Shown here piece after piece: positions 36,808-53,401 of a stretch of 64,000 nucleotides of DNA. Each line of letters begins with the position of its first letter. Within the stretch, counting starts at the first letter, position 1. The notes below the pieces were generated by a model. The model did no database searches. It was given only the letters and a program-made list of their open reading frames with translations, and was not told the origin of the DNA. The position numbers and the translations under genes were made by a program. The stretch comes from Marchantia polymorpha subsp. ruderalis (Eukaryota; Streptophyta; Marchantiopsida; Marchantiales; Marchantiaceae), in assembly GCA_037833965.1 (NCBI GenBank), contig AP031355.1:14781501-14845500 (forward strand), in the 5' to 3' direction.

Positions 36808-36869
36808 GCTTATTGTCGGCGAGCCAAAAGTGACGATTTCTCGTCACTTTTGGCTCGCCGACAATAAGC
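36808..36869. repeat. Perfect 29-bp inverted repeat with 4-nt loop
   Basis: Arms at 36808-36836 and 36841-36869 are exact reverse complements (cores GTCGGCGAGCCAAAAGTGAC and GTCACTTTTGGCTCGCCGAC), separated by TTTC. A smaller hairpin, GCAGCGG-CAA-CCGCTGC, is at 36781-36797. They lie between the psbA breakpoint (~36745) and the transposase remnant, so they probably belong to the mobile sequence next to the NUPT. Confidence 0.95.
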
Positions 36870-36905
36870 AACAACCGCGACGATTTCACCGGCGCTTTTG
36901 ACGAG

Positions 36906-37275
36906 CTACGCCGACGCCGACGATAACGTGTCGATGGGAGTAGCGTAGTTATAGCAAGTTTGCATGAAAGATTGAGATAAGAATAGCAAAAGTTTTTTTG
37001 GGAGCATCTCATCCGTGACATTGAGCGTGGGCGCATCGATCTCGACACGAACATGCCATTGTTGCACCATTTCTGTAAGAAGTTGGACTCGTGTCGATGT
37101 AGAAATCTTTTTAAACTGATCTCGAATTGATTCTAACGAGACCTGTATGATAATTTCTCTCTTTCCAGATTTTCGAAAATGCCGATGCCGCTTTTTCATA
37201 GGTGACTCCGGGCTGATTCAGAAAATCCAAAACTTCTAGCTTCGTCTTCACGTCCAAACGCTTGCGTTTAGACAT
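36906..37275 (-). pseudogene. CENP-B/Tigger-type transposase N-terminal remnant, frameshifted
   Basis: From the ATG at 37275: MSKRKRLDVKTKLEVLDFLN, then TYEKAASAFSK, matching the first helix-turn-helix of CENP-B and pogo/Tigger transposases. A one-base shift near 37165-37180 moves the rest to another frame: KSGKREIII, then WHVRVEIDAPTLNVTDEMLPKKLLLF, which resembles the second Tc5/CENP-B DNA-binding domain. No DDE catalytic domain follows, so this is a fragment. It lies 345 bp upstream of the LBD start and on the opposite strand. Confidence 0.6.
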
Positions 37276-37319
37276 GTGTGAATAATAACGGGTGCAGATT
37301 AAGAGAGAAAAAACTCCCA

Positions 37320-37490
37320 CCGAACAGGGACAGATTGCGTCGCGAGAGAAACAAACGGCCACCTAATGAATAACAACTGTGACAGATTGCACCGAGAGAG
37401 AAAGAAGCGTCCAACGAGCGCACTGTGACAAATTGCAGCGAGAGAGAAAGAGGAGCTCACCGAACGCAAATAACGCGGGACAGGATTGCA
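37320..37490. repeat. Imperfect ~46-53-bp repeats upstream of the LBD gene
   Basis: GACAGATTGC or a close variant, followed by CGAGAGAGAAA, occurs at about 37329, 37381 and 37427, with a fourth weaker copy at ~37480. The array lies in the 5' flank of the LBD gene, so it could affect its promoter. Confidence 0.75.
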
Positions 37491-37619
37491 TATCCTCTTG
37501 TGAGTTACACCTCCGAATAGTGACATAAAACCCTAGATCGGTTATGTGTCGCTATTGGGAGGTTTAACTCTGTATAGGGCTTCGGGGGATTGCTCCCTGG
37601 TATTGTGCTTTCATCGAGC

Positions 37620-38438
37620 ATGGGCTCCCCTCCGAACGCAGCGTGCGCTGCCTGCAAGTTCCAGCGTCGGAAATGCGCTGTGGACTGCTTGCTGGCGCCG
37701 TGGTTCCCTCCGGACCAGCCCAGGCGTTTTGCCAACGCGCACAGACTCTTCGGAGTAGCGAACATATTGAGGCTTATACGAGAGAATCGGAGCTCCGTCG
37801 AGGATCTGATGAAGAGTGTCTGCTTCGAGTCTGACACTCGGGAACGAGATCCTGTCAATGGAGCGTACGGGACATTACGACTTCTTCAGCGAGAGGCCGA
37901 GAGACTGGAGGAGGACAGAACGGCTTTGTCCGAGAGGCTAAGGATACTGTTGCTGGAGGATGCTGCTGCCAACAATGTCAACAACGCACCGCATACCCAT
38001 ACTGCCTACAACGCGGTGCCTCCAGAGTATTACGCACATGCACGGCCTACTCAGGTCGCCTTTACAGAGGCAACGCCAGCGCTGCAAGACAACGATGTTT
38101 ATCATATGCAGCACCACCACCACCAGCATCAACAACAGCAGCATCAGCATCATCAGCATCATCAGCAGCAACAGCAGCCGCATCAACAACAGCAACAACT
38201 GCATTATATGCAGATGCCCCAGCATCAGATGCCTTCTCTAGAGTATTTTGTTAATTTCAACGCCAGTGGTGGCTTTACTCCGGTGCAAGCAACGGACGCG
38301 TCGACCTCTCATCCACTTATGCAGCTTACGGATAGAAGTGCAGAAGTGCCTCTTCATCGGGCCTCTTCTTCGTACACTGGAACAGCAGCGAGAGACTTTC
38401 TCTCCCTCACAAACAACTCCAACTCTCGCTTTTATTGA
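37620..38438 (+). CDS. LOB-domain (LBD) transcription factor, class I
   Basis: LBD proteins are plant-specific DNA-binding regulators of development. This 272-residue, intronless frame starts at the ATG at 37620. It has the zinc-finger-like CAACKFQRRKCAVDC (CX2CX6CX3C, residues ~8-22). The GAS block follows (RRFANAHRLFGVANILRLI), then DPVNGAYG, and a leucine-zipper-like LRLLQREAERLEEDRTALSE, which places it in class I. The C-terminal half has a His/Gln-rich run (~residues 164-200) made of CAN and CAG/CAC repeats, then a serine-rich tail ending SRFY. Most LBD genes carry an intron; none is needed here. Its 5' flank is repeat and transposon DNA; a minisatellite begins 52 bp after the stop. Confidence 0.93.
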   Translation: MGSPPNAACAACKFQRRKCAVDCLLAPWFPPDQPRRFANAHRLFGVANILRLIRENRSSVEDLMKSVCFESDTRERDPVNGAYGTLRLLQREAERLEEDRTALSERLRILLLEDAAANNVNNAPHTHTAYNAVPPEYYAHARPTQVAFTEATPALQDNDVYHMQHHHHQHQQQQHQHHQHHQQQQQPHQQQQQLHYMQMPQHQMPSLEYFVNFNASGGFTPVQATDASTSHPLMQLTDRSAEVPLHRASSSYTGTAARDFLSLTNNSNSRFY

Positions 38439-38490
38439 CTTTTGTCGTAATTGCAGATAATGTAATTGTACATAATCGTTACTCCTCCAC

Positions 38491-38945
38491 ATGCTGTGTC
38501 TTCCCAGGAATTTTGTTTAGATATCTCCTCCACGGCAATAGATCTTTCCAGACGCACATGCTGTGTCTTCCCAGGAATTTTGTTTAGATAGCTCCTCCAC
38601 GGCAATAGATCTATCCAGAGGCACATGCTGTGTCTTCCCGGGAATTTTGTTTAGATAGCTCCTTCACGGCAATAGATCTTCCCAGACGCACATACTGTGT
38701 CTTCCCAGGAATTTTGTTTAGATAGCTCCTTCACGGCAATAGATCTTCCCAGACGCACATACTGTGTCTTCCCAGGAATTTTGTTTAGATAGCTCCTTCA
38801 CGGCAATAGATCTTCCCAGACGCACATACTGTGTCTTCCCAGGAATTTTGTTTAGATAGCTCCTCCACGGCAATAGATCTATCCAGAGGCACATGCTGTG
38901 TCTTCCCAGGAATTTTGTTTAGATAGCTCAGGTACATAGTCAGAT
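38491..38945. repeat. 67-bp minisatellite downstream of the LBD gene
   Basis: Unit starts (ATRCTGTGTCTTCCC) occur at 38491, 38558, 38625, 38692, 38759, 38826 and 38893, an exact 67-bp period, seven copies with few differences. A degenerate eighth copy follows at ~38959-39018. The array probably lies in the 3' UTR or just beyond it. Units fall into two sub-types (CATGCTG and CATACTG; CTCCTCCACG and CTCCTTCACG), showing internal amplification. Confidence 0.95.
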
Positions 38946-39018
38946 ACATAATCGTTGCTCCTCCACAGCTATAGATATATCCAGACGCTCGCGCATGCAG
39001 TGTATTCCAAGGATTTTA

Positions 39019-39933
39019 CATATAATGACAATCTAATAAAAAAACGTGGCTGATTCAATCGCCCGACACAAGCTGCCCTGTATTACCGTGAGTATCAGAG
39101 CCTCGTTTCTATCTGTCACCTCGTGTTGTTGTGTACGATTGCAGATTCCTGGGCTGTGAGATCTGAATTTCGAAGACTTCAGCTCATTTGTGTAAGAATT
39201 ATTTCCGAGTTATATGTCGCACGCTAAAATCATGAGATGTCGTATTCATCCTCTAAACTCAGAAGATGCCGTGCGATGGATGAATTAGGAATAAGAGTAG
39301 GAGGAATTATGCACGCTGACAATTGTATGAGAGTAATATAACATGCAATTACTTTCACGAAATCTTGCACACATCTTTTTTAACCACACTTCACCTAAGT
39401 TAATTGTTTGTCCGTGTCAATATAAGCGTAAAAACATGCGGCAATTTCATTTATAATTGAAAAGTTTCCTTCATAACGAATGATAAAAGAGGAGGTGACA
39501 CAAAGTAGATAACAGCCAAGTGCGCGATCTTTAATCGCAGCAGACAGCAGATAGCAAGTTAGAGTTACATAATACTAATAAACAAGGAGTCTCACTTTCG
39601 ATGCCAACAGACACAGTTGCTAGCTCCAGCTGCTGTGTATTATTCAATATAATCCAAGGGTAGATTCCCACATATAGACATGATGAACTAGTAGTAGTGG
39701 ACAGATTGCAGGGCCACTCTCCCCCTCCAAAACTTGCATTCTTGCACAGTTTCTCAACCTAGAATGTTCTCAACGGTGGATTGAATTGACTAGATGCAGT
39801 ATGCATAAGAAGACATAGGAGCAACACACATTTCAAACTCAAGACTACGCCAAGTTTCCTTATCAAACAAATCTCCAGTATACAGGAGTCTAAAAGCCGA
39901 AATTGTCCCAATGAACGAAATTGCAAAAGGCTA
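39019..39933. other. Space between the LBD repeat and the V-ATPase stop codon
   Basis: No gene was recognised. The part nearest 39934 probably holds the 3' UTR of the V-ATPase B gene, which is transcribed leftward. Confidence 0.5.
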
Positions 39934-44862
<4,929 letters not shown>

Positions 44863-47800
44863 GTTGGACGACAGGTACTCTAGTGGCCTGTGCTCGCCGA
44901 GATCTGGCGGAGGACGAGTGCAAACAAAGAAAGAGAAAGACCTCCCGACACAGGACAGGAGGCACTCGCTGCTGATTCAATGTCTGAGACCACCGATGTA
45001 TTAAAACATGAGGAAGATGGGCGATCTGGACAGAGTCGGCCAGAGATCGAAGCGAGGCCCCGAACAGCAGCGGAACGCAGGAGACGATGAAGGGCCAAAT
45101 GCTTCAAAGAAAACCGGAAGCTCATCCGGAGGAGCCCTGCCGGTTCTCCGGTGGGCCAAGGCGCCGATCCCACCGGAATCTGGCGGTGTGCCGGTCATTT
45201 CACCACGTGGCGCACGTGGATCGATCGCGGTGAGCCATGAGACCTTGGAAGTCATGATCGCTCACTCCTGCCACAGCAATCATTCCCGTGTTACCACCAT
45301 TCACGCGCAGTAAAACGTTCGGATTTACCCGTCTTCCTTCGCTGCATCTTTGAACATCGTCCATCCGATTCCCCTCTCGACGGTACAGATGTCATCCGCA
45401 ACAACCTGTGTTGCCCCCGACGTTTCGACCCCTGACGTGGCCAGTTACAACTGGATAGTGTACAGATCACGATTGTCCTGTTCGCCATGAATCTTAGAAG
45501 CACATTCGTTACAAGAACCGTATCGAGGGGTCCGAGCCAGCTTCGTACTGTGAGTTTTCTTATAACCAGACTTCTCCCTTCTGCCTCCAGCTCGAACTCG
45601 CGCTATTGTGACCATTCAGTTCGATTGCAGAACTTGGGCTGTAGCTTAGACTCCGTCCTCAGGACAAGAATGTGGGGTCCAGGAGGACTCTCGAGAAAAT
45701 TTTTTGTTATTTTTTAAATAAGGACTAATTAGATGAGAATAGTCGTTTGGACCCAAAAATATCGGGAAGTGGCACAAAAATGAAAAGGCCTAGTATTCTC
45801 CTCAAATGCTCCGAAGGCTCTCACAACCAGCTTTTTGAAGGGCACTTTCTGACTATCTGAGCAGTTCTGATAAGCCAGCTGTAACTTGCTCTCGCGACTC
45901 CGAGACCCAAAGGAGTTCCACGCTATGGACCATGGTTTGTGAGCTTTTGGCTTCTTTCCTAGTCCTTCACTTCCAAGTTGAGCGCAGACCAATGATAATC
46001 AATACGTCTACACTTGACTATGATGAATTAACGTGATTTAACATTATCTTCCTTCTACATATTGGAGATTATGTAAAGAATACAGATCCCATACAGGTCA
46101 TAGTTGAAAATAAGAAATTTTTATAAGAAATGTATTGGGCTCACCATAAGCTGGATATTGGCTGAAGACTTTATCCAAGAAATAAATCTGGAAAACATGG
46201 AAATATGGACATGGTCTGGCACTCTTGGACTACAAGATTACCCATCTTGCTGGACCTACAAAATGTGGCACATAGGATACTTGACTCCTCGTGAAAAAGC
46301 TCAACTTTTACATGAACATTAGCCTCTTGCTCTCAGGGCATAAAGAAACAAGTGAATTTTCTTATGTATGGCTTAAAGTAACTTGATAATATAACCTGTG
46401 AAATGAACGCTTCACAGACGGTGAGTAATGTAGAGACCTGACCTATATGGCATCCTGAATTAGTAATGCAGCATGTCTTCATGAGTAATGCAGCATTACT
46501 CGTGAAGACAATATGAAGCAAATTCGCGACTATTAGCTTCGTAAGAATCGATCGAAAAGACCGAAATATTTTAAAGTCAGAATCAAGTTTGATGGCAATA
46601 CATCAACTCGAGGGTTCCTGCGTGGCGCTGACATGTAAGCAAATGAAAGTGTGGGAGGTACAGGGACTGAGGACTGTCGTCTTCTCAGGCACTACAAAGT
46701 TTTGAGAAACTGGAGAGAGGAGCAGATCCTGAGTGGCAACGTTGGTCCTTCTTGTGACTCAAGCGTCGCCATCTCGCTGGTGAAAGTTCCTCATAGGCGA
46801 ATAACCCGGCCTGGTCCCACATTCTTCGTTGAAGATGCTGCTCACGTCATTGCCACTGCACAATGCAAACTCAACTGTTCCCTGATTACGACTTTCCTCC
46901 CCCTTCGGTACTCGATCTCGGTGATTTCCCATCGTACTGTCGACTGAGTTCCTTTACGGAGGCTTCGAATGCCCTGACCGATGTAACTGGTGCACTCTGC
47001 GCTGACAGTCGAGTTTGCTTTCAACTTTCTAATACTATGGTACGTCGTAACCTCACAGTAGGTGCGAGAGGCCGAACTATTTAGCGGAGTAGTGCTTTTG
47101 CCTTCTGCTCAACTGACCTCGGCCTAACCCCTGGAACGATTTGTGTTCATAAGTAGATAATATATGTGTACAAGTAAAGTTGAAACTTCCTTCCATCCAG
47201 ATTTTCACTTCAACCATGAAACATTTCGGATCAGATGGGAAAACTTTCTTATGACCACTCTCATCATTTCACATATAATTACTGAATCTACTACAGAAAT
47301 TGTTCAGAACGTTGAGGCCACCGCGTGAATGCATCATGCTGGAGCTGGAATCTCACTGCTCTTGGACGATTGTTCCATGACACATTTTGCACTTCTTAGA
47401 GGAGCTGAACCGTCGTCATGTGGGCATACTATCATTACCGACTTTTATCATTAAAACTCAATAGAGAACTGATTTTGGAACTCTGTAAAGATCTGGTTAT
47501 TGGACTCTTACTGATGTTCGCATGACAACATAGAATATATAAAAACACAGCATCAGAGAGATTACATATCTTGTAGGTGTCTCACGACGGACGAATGGTA
47601 AGAGGGTCAAATACAGTCAAATATATTCCTCATCTCAATGAATGAGCTTAATCAATCTACAATTTCTTGGAAGGACAAAGTTCAAATTTTTAATCTAAGA
47701 AATATCAGCTCCCTTATATTTAATCAATGTCAGATCTCCACGGTTGTCAGTCCAGACAACTCAACAAAAAATTGCAAAATCTTGAGAGAAAGAGTGCTCA

Positions 47801-50753
47801 AAACAGAACTAGCCTTAGAGCTAAAGGTAGGATAAGCTAGCCAATGCCAAAGAATGTCGCAACCTGGCAAGAAGAGGAAAACTAATTCCAAATCTCAAGT
47901 ATGGCTCGCATACAAGGAACAACTTGGAAAAGGAACCTGATATACTCGCAAATGATAATATCGAGAACTCGGAGATAAAGTCCCTTCTTCGACAGATTTT
48001 CCTAGATCGAGAATTATACTTATGTTTACAGCAGGGTCAACGAGATTTGATGCTCAAGGACCGGACAACAAGTAGGAGAAAAGCTTTGACATGTACACTG
48101 TAGTCGATGTGAATCTATTGTCGAAGGACGTGTGGCGATGCCTACAAGTGGAACACATATGACCGGAAAGGTTCTTCGTGTCCAGCAATGAAGCCACTGT
48201 CAAGCCCCTTACATCTACTTCTGGCAAGAGTTTCTCCTAAACATATGGGAGGACATGTCCATGATCTTTCTCTACAGCATTGTGCAACAGTGAAATCTAA
48301 ATGCAAGACAGATAGGTCTCGACTAGGACACGAATTACTGGTTGATCAAAGAGGACTCATGAATAAACAAGACAGCATGTAATATAGCAAAAGGAATGGA
48401 ACGACCCGTCAAGTCTTAAATGGGGTATGATGCGATGAGACCCACATATGCATAGATCGGAGAATGTAAACTAATACGTATTACGTATTATATGTTGGTT
48501 TGGCCATCTATAAATTACTTAAGCTTACAATGTGTTTATTCGACTATGGATAGCACCAAACAGTGTTCTTCATCAGCCATCAGATATATGTTGCATACAA
48601 TGGACTACATGTTTATGACAGGGATACCGAGGTCGCTTAATATGATAGTCTACGTGTGTGTGTGTCTCTCTCTCTCTTTCTCTCTTATTCATGAATATAT
48701 TGAAGTCGATATGTAAGGGATGTGAGATATCTATAAACGCCTATACTTTGATATCTTGGCAATTATTACTCCACTTGCACCTTCCAAGACTATAGTATGC
48801 ATAGAATCCAAAACAATATTAAGTGAAACCACAACGAATGCAACATTCGCTTGTCACTCTAAAACAAGTCAAAATATGTCCTAAATCAATTCGAATGTTA
48901 TCTATCCATCTTCATTTACTATGGCAAACACCATAAGCCTAATGACATCCTACATAGCATAATATGACAACCAAACAACTCGCTTTGCAGGATCTTAGTA
49001 TTCAAGATTTATATTAGATGTACTAAGCTAATGTAGAACTTAGAAAAAATATCTACTGAGAATGAAAAACTTTGATCCATGATTGTGACAAGATACACCA
49101 GCCTAAACATTTCCAAAAGTAATAGCATAGATGTTAAGCAAATCACATGTGATATGTGAAAATAATTACCGTAGAGTACATAAGAATGATATCGAAGAAT
49201 TAAGTCGAAGTGAAACTTCATCGATATAGAGTTGTCAGTTGGTGTTAGTCGGAAAGCCTGTATCCATGGTGGACTAAGATCCACCAGTTTTCTACCTTGC
49301 TAGAGCAAGAGGTTTGTCAAACCCCAGCTGTAATGTGCTTGGCCGATCCAATAAGAAAATGTAAAGTTTGCTAACATTGCAAATTACTTGAAAATTATTT
49401 ACTCAAAATGACATGTCTAGCAAATGCAGCAACGCTCTGAAAACAAGTCTCATCTTCTTCCATGCTGAAGGAGATTATTCTTTCATTCGAGAAGGAAATT
49501 TTTTTTTGATAATTAAGGCCGAATGTTTTTTGATTCTGAATGAATGTCTATTTTCCACTATGAACTCATTGAAACTTCGTGTTTCACTAGCGATTTCCGT
49601 GGTTAAAAGGAACACAATTGGTAAGCTAACTGCCAATTACGGGGCAGTTCTGAACCACACGTTTCGTTAGTGTTGGAATATAAGAGAAAGTGATAGAGAA
49701 TTCCCGTCGATACGGTCAAATTCATTTGACCCTCTATAACCGCACATTGACATCTGAAAATTTCTTTGGAGCATTGTGGAATACAGTTACTAGACCTTTT
49801 TGCACTCTAGTTTCTTCTATTTTGAAATTGGTTGTACAAGTTGATTGCACAATATATTTATTTATTTATTTACTTATTCATAAACAAGCAGGAGAGAGAT
49901 ACTTGATATACTTAAAGATAACAAATAAAGGAGTTTCAAATTATTATTTTTTCAATTCAGGTTCATTCTTAGACGTTTTCGTTGAGCTGAAAGAAGAACG
50001 AAGCTGGCCCTATTCTTCTGTGTATAGATTTACCTGTATATCATCTAATGGGACAACAAAACATGCCTCATCTCCTTGACTAATTTCCCCCCCATGATTA
50101 TGCAGTGCTGTACTATCGACTCTGAGATACCTGTAGATCGTCTGGATTAAGTTTGAGGAAGTTTTGATGGCGAGAGGATACGTAGAAAAGCTTCCTATAT
50201 TTGGCGTGAATGGTAGACTTTTACCCGAATTCGTGACTGAACAAGGGGCCACCTGGAGCACTGTCTTCTTTTATCAGCAACATGTCCATGTGAGTTGGAT
50301 AAGCCAGGAAGTACATTCTTCTGGCTGTGCGCGTATTTGGCTTTCATTTATACGTCCTGATGCATATTTGAGTGGACATCAGTCCACCGTTGGTGTGGAA
50401 ATGTGAATCTGCTGTTTAACGTACTACTACATCTACGGCACTAGAGCATAGACCACGAGCAACATGTTCGGCAGTCAGGAAAGACATTTGCTATTTACTT
50501 TGCCTGTGGAGGTGGATCTGATTGACCGCCAGAGTATGATTTCCTGACGGTGAAGAAGACTTAGATAATCAAAATTTGTATTTGTACAAGAAGGGTTTAT
50601 GCCCTGAAGTTGTTTCGGTTCGTGTTCTGATTCAATGGTCAATCGCAAGAGGAGAAAATAACACGTATTAGATCGATCTGTACATTGTAAGTTCATTCAT
50701 TACAGTTCCTCACTTCTGAGGTCGTGGCACGATTTGAGGCTCATTCAAAACTT
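44863..50753. other. Intergenic DNA between the V-ATPase B and Nudix genes
   Basis: No protein family was recognised on either strand. 44863-45320 is GC-rich with overlapping frames on both strands, consistent with the V-ATPase promoter and 5' UTR. The rest has moderate to low GC, with a CT-rich microsatellite at ~48659-48690 and a hairpin at 46474-46510. Confidence 0.5.
46474..46510. repeat. 17-bp inverted repeat with 3-nt loop
   Basis: TGTCTTCATGAGTAATG and CATTACTCGTGAAGACA are complementary with one G-T-type mismatch. It is shorter than a typical plant miRNA precursor. GAGTAATG recurs nearby (46423), so it may have formed by local duplication and inversion. Confidence 0.8.
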
Positions 50754-53401
50754 TCAGAGGCTAGACAGCTCAGGAGCATTTGGAGCTGGTGGTAAAAGTC
50801 CCTCTCTTGATGCCATTTCGTAAAGCGCTATAGCTGCTAGAGCCTTAGAATCTGCGGTGGCTCGCCACAGCGACGAGTAGGGCACTACGTGAACCTTGAT
50901 CAGCTCTCCATGGTCTCTTAAACCTGTCTCTTGGCCCTGAAGTGATGTGACAACCTGAATAAAATACAGAACAGCGTTACAACTTTCATAAGCCATCAGA
51001 CTGGATTCGACAATACCTTAGTATACTTCTAAACCAAGTGACCAGAAGACACGACCAAGCACTTTGAAGTTTCTCTCTCAATACAACGAACTGCAATTCT
51101 AAGAACATCACAGTCACAGTGCGAAAAAGATTCAATCGCCCGATAATTGTTTTGGGTCTTGAATTGTGTATCACATGATCAGTTGCACTAACCTTCCTAT
51201 CAACATATCCTCTATACAGGAAAAGTGTTATGTCTTCATCGCTCCCACCCTGATCAATTCGCAAGTTCAGAACGTAACCAGTCAATGATTCTGACGATTC
51301 TCTGCAATTTGCTAGCTACATACTGAACTTGATGGGAAGAGTTAATCAACAGAATTCAAGACAAGTCTTCCTGTGCGTAATACATTTTCACACACCCACG
51401 AAATACAAGTAACATGATAGAAAGTTGCATGTAGAAAGTCAGGGTAATTATCAAACGAGGCATAAACTACTCCTCGGAAACAGATACTGAAAGTGCTCGG
51501 AGACGGTCTTACTGGTGAGGGAAACATCTTCCGACCAGTTGACTCATCGAGCAGTGCAGTCAAATCGACAAGATCTGAGGTTTTTACTTGAATTCCCGTC
51601 TCCTCTTCTATCTGCAAAAGTTTTTGAAGTTAGAGCAAAATGCCTGATAATTATACTAGATAACAAGAAACAACGCAGTCAAGATCATCAAAGTGTGTTT
51701 AAATGGTCAACTGCAGTAGATTGTGACGCAGCAAAAACTTCAAATTCAACGGAAGATAAGATCGGATCCGGCTGCAAGAAGTGTTGAGATTAGAAAAGAC
51801 TGAGATGAAGCAAGAATGAATGATGTCAACCTCTCGCGCCGCAGTTCCGACAAAGTCTCCATCCTCCGAATCCAGCATACCAGCCGGCAGCTCCATCAAG
51901 GTTCGACCCACAGGAACCCTAGCCTAACGACAGGAAGTTTCGTGACCATTTGCATGTAAGTACGGTGTGAGGGAGTAAAGAATTTAAACAAACACTTCTC
52001 AGTTCTTCTATTGAGTTCGAAATCTTGAGTACACAGTTCAGTTCAAAAAACGAAAGATGTTTTCCGGACATGTCAACGTGAGCCATTTCAAAGGACTTTT
52101 TGTGTGCCGTGCATCTCAAACTACGTCAATGTTTACTTCGCTCAGTAATACAAGTTTAAGAGCAAGATTCACTAGGTGTTGCAACTGGATTGATACGAAT
52201 TCCACAAGACAGACCTGTTCGGTGAGAACTGCATATTTTTCTCCTTCACACTCTAACAACATGAGAATCCCAACTGCTCCTCCACGTCCGAAGACGATGC
52301 CAGGCAGCTGTCCAAGAAAACACACCGTCATGATTTAGACAGATGACAGATGTATGGTTTGAAGTAAATATGTAATTTGGGGTATCAAGAGGAAGTAGGT
52401 CTGCATCAATTTTTTTTAACACCAAAGAATAAATTCTTCGCAAGTTGAAGAACCCTAAAAAGGCTCGAAATATTGGCGATGTAAGTCGTGGAGCATACAC
52501 AGCGATGGAACTTACCTTTGCCCCGGATTTCTCGTCGATGACCTCTGCTTTGAATTTCACAAATCCAACTCGGGACCCAAACATGTCAACACTCTGTTGG
52601 TAAGAGCCCCAACTGCAATGTCAGAGGAAATAAATGAACCATCCACAAGGATATCGTGCTGGTATATACAACAAGGAAGAGAGCAAAAATCCTTGACATG
52701 CCAAGTTACTGTGGAGGCAGGAGAACAATACCCTCGAAAAGAATTCTAACTCTTGATCCGGTACACAATGGGAGGAATGTGAGGAGATTTTGAACTGATT
52801 ATGCCTTAGATTTCAATAGCAAACGATACGAACCTGAATAACTACTTGTTTGAGAGAGCATCGGGCACCACCACTTCCACCAAGAGTTAGAATCCCATTC
52901 TGCCCGGTCATGTACTTAACCCACTGCTTGAAAACATGGGAGTTCATGGCCTGCCTGTGTACACACGTCCTCGCGCAACGTAAGTGTCACGTCGCGTTTA
53001 CATATAGATTCTACAGTCTGAAACTGATTAAGCATGTCTTTATACTGCCTTGAGGTAACAAGGAGGATGTTGTACAACTGGGAGCACATGTAAGCTAGAG
53101 AAAACAACCTTCCCCACAAAAAAGTGGGATGTTGGAAGCAAGAATTATGCTTTGAACAGCCAAAGGGTCTCATTTGAGATTTATGAGTATAACTATCATG
53201 ATTACAGACGGCAGGAAACAAACATCAACGACGGGTCTCCATGATAGAGATGAAACACGGGATAGAAAAACATAGAATCTATTTTACAAAAAAGGATAAA
53301 AACCTTATATGAGATTCAGTCACTCCATCAGCTCCTCTGATCGGTACTGCAGCTCCACCTATTTGAATCGCTGGTGGTTCTGCATCTTCCAGAGAAGCCA
53401 T
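50754..53401 (-). CDS. Nudix hydrolase, NUDT14 type (ADP-sugar diphosphatase)
   Basis: NUDT14-type enzymes hydrolyse ADP-ribose and ADP-glucose and are often plastid-targeted in plants. Exons: 53304-53401 (from the ATG), 52834-52954, 52516-52593, 52215-52307, 51831-51923, 51513-51611, 51193-51249, 50754-50954. All are GT-AG with matching phase, giving 279 residues. Landmarks: VDMFGSRVGFVKFKAEV; LPGIVFGRGGAVGIL; the Nudix box across an exon join (LPAGMLDSEDGDFVG, then AAREIEEETGI, keeping REuxEExGu); MFPSP/GGSDEDITLFLYRG; GQETGLRDHGELIKV; LYEMASREGLLPP. The first exon is open upstream to ~53590 with a basic, Ser/Arg-rich stretch before the ATG (ERCRLESRLTVGICRSKPIC), so a longer form with a transit peptide and a further 5' exon is possible. 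Confidence 0.9.

Noticed and set aside
37505-37858. 117-codon frame antisense to the LBD gene
   Set aside because: It mirrors the GC-rich LBD coding sequence and has no motif; the sense frame has clear LOB-domain residues.
37938-38225. Leucine-rich minus-strand frame opposite the LBD His/Gln tract
   Set aside because: It is an artefact of CAN repeats read in reverse (poly-Leu/Met).
46474-46510. Hairpin as a miRNA precursor
   Set aside because: Stem is only 17 bp, too short for a plant precursor with a 21-nt duplex.
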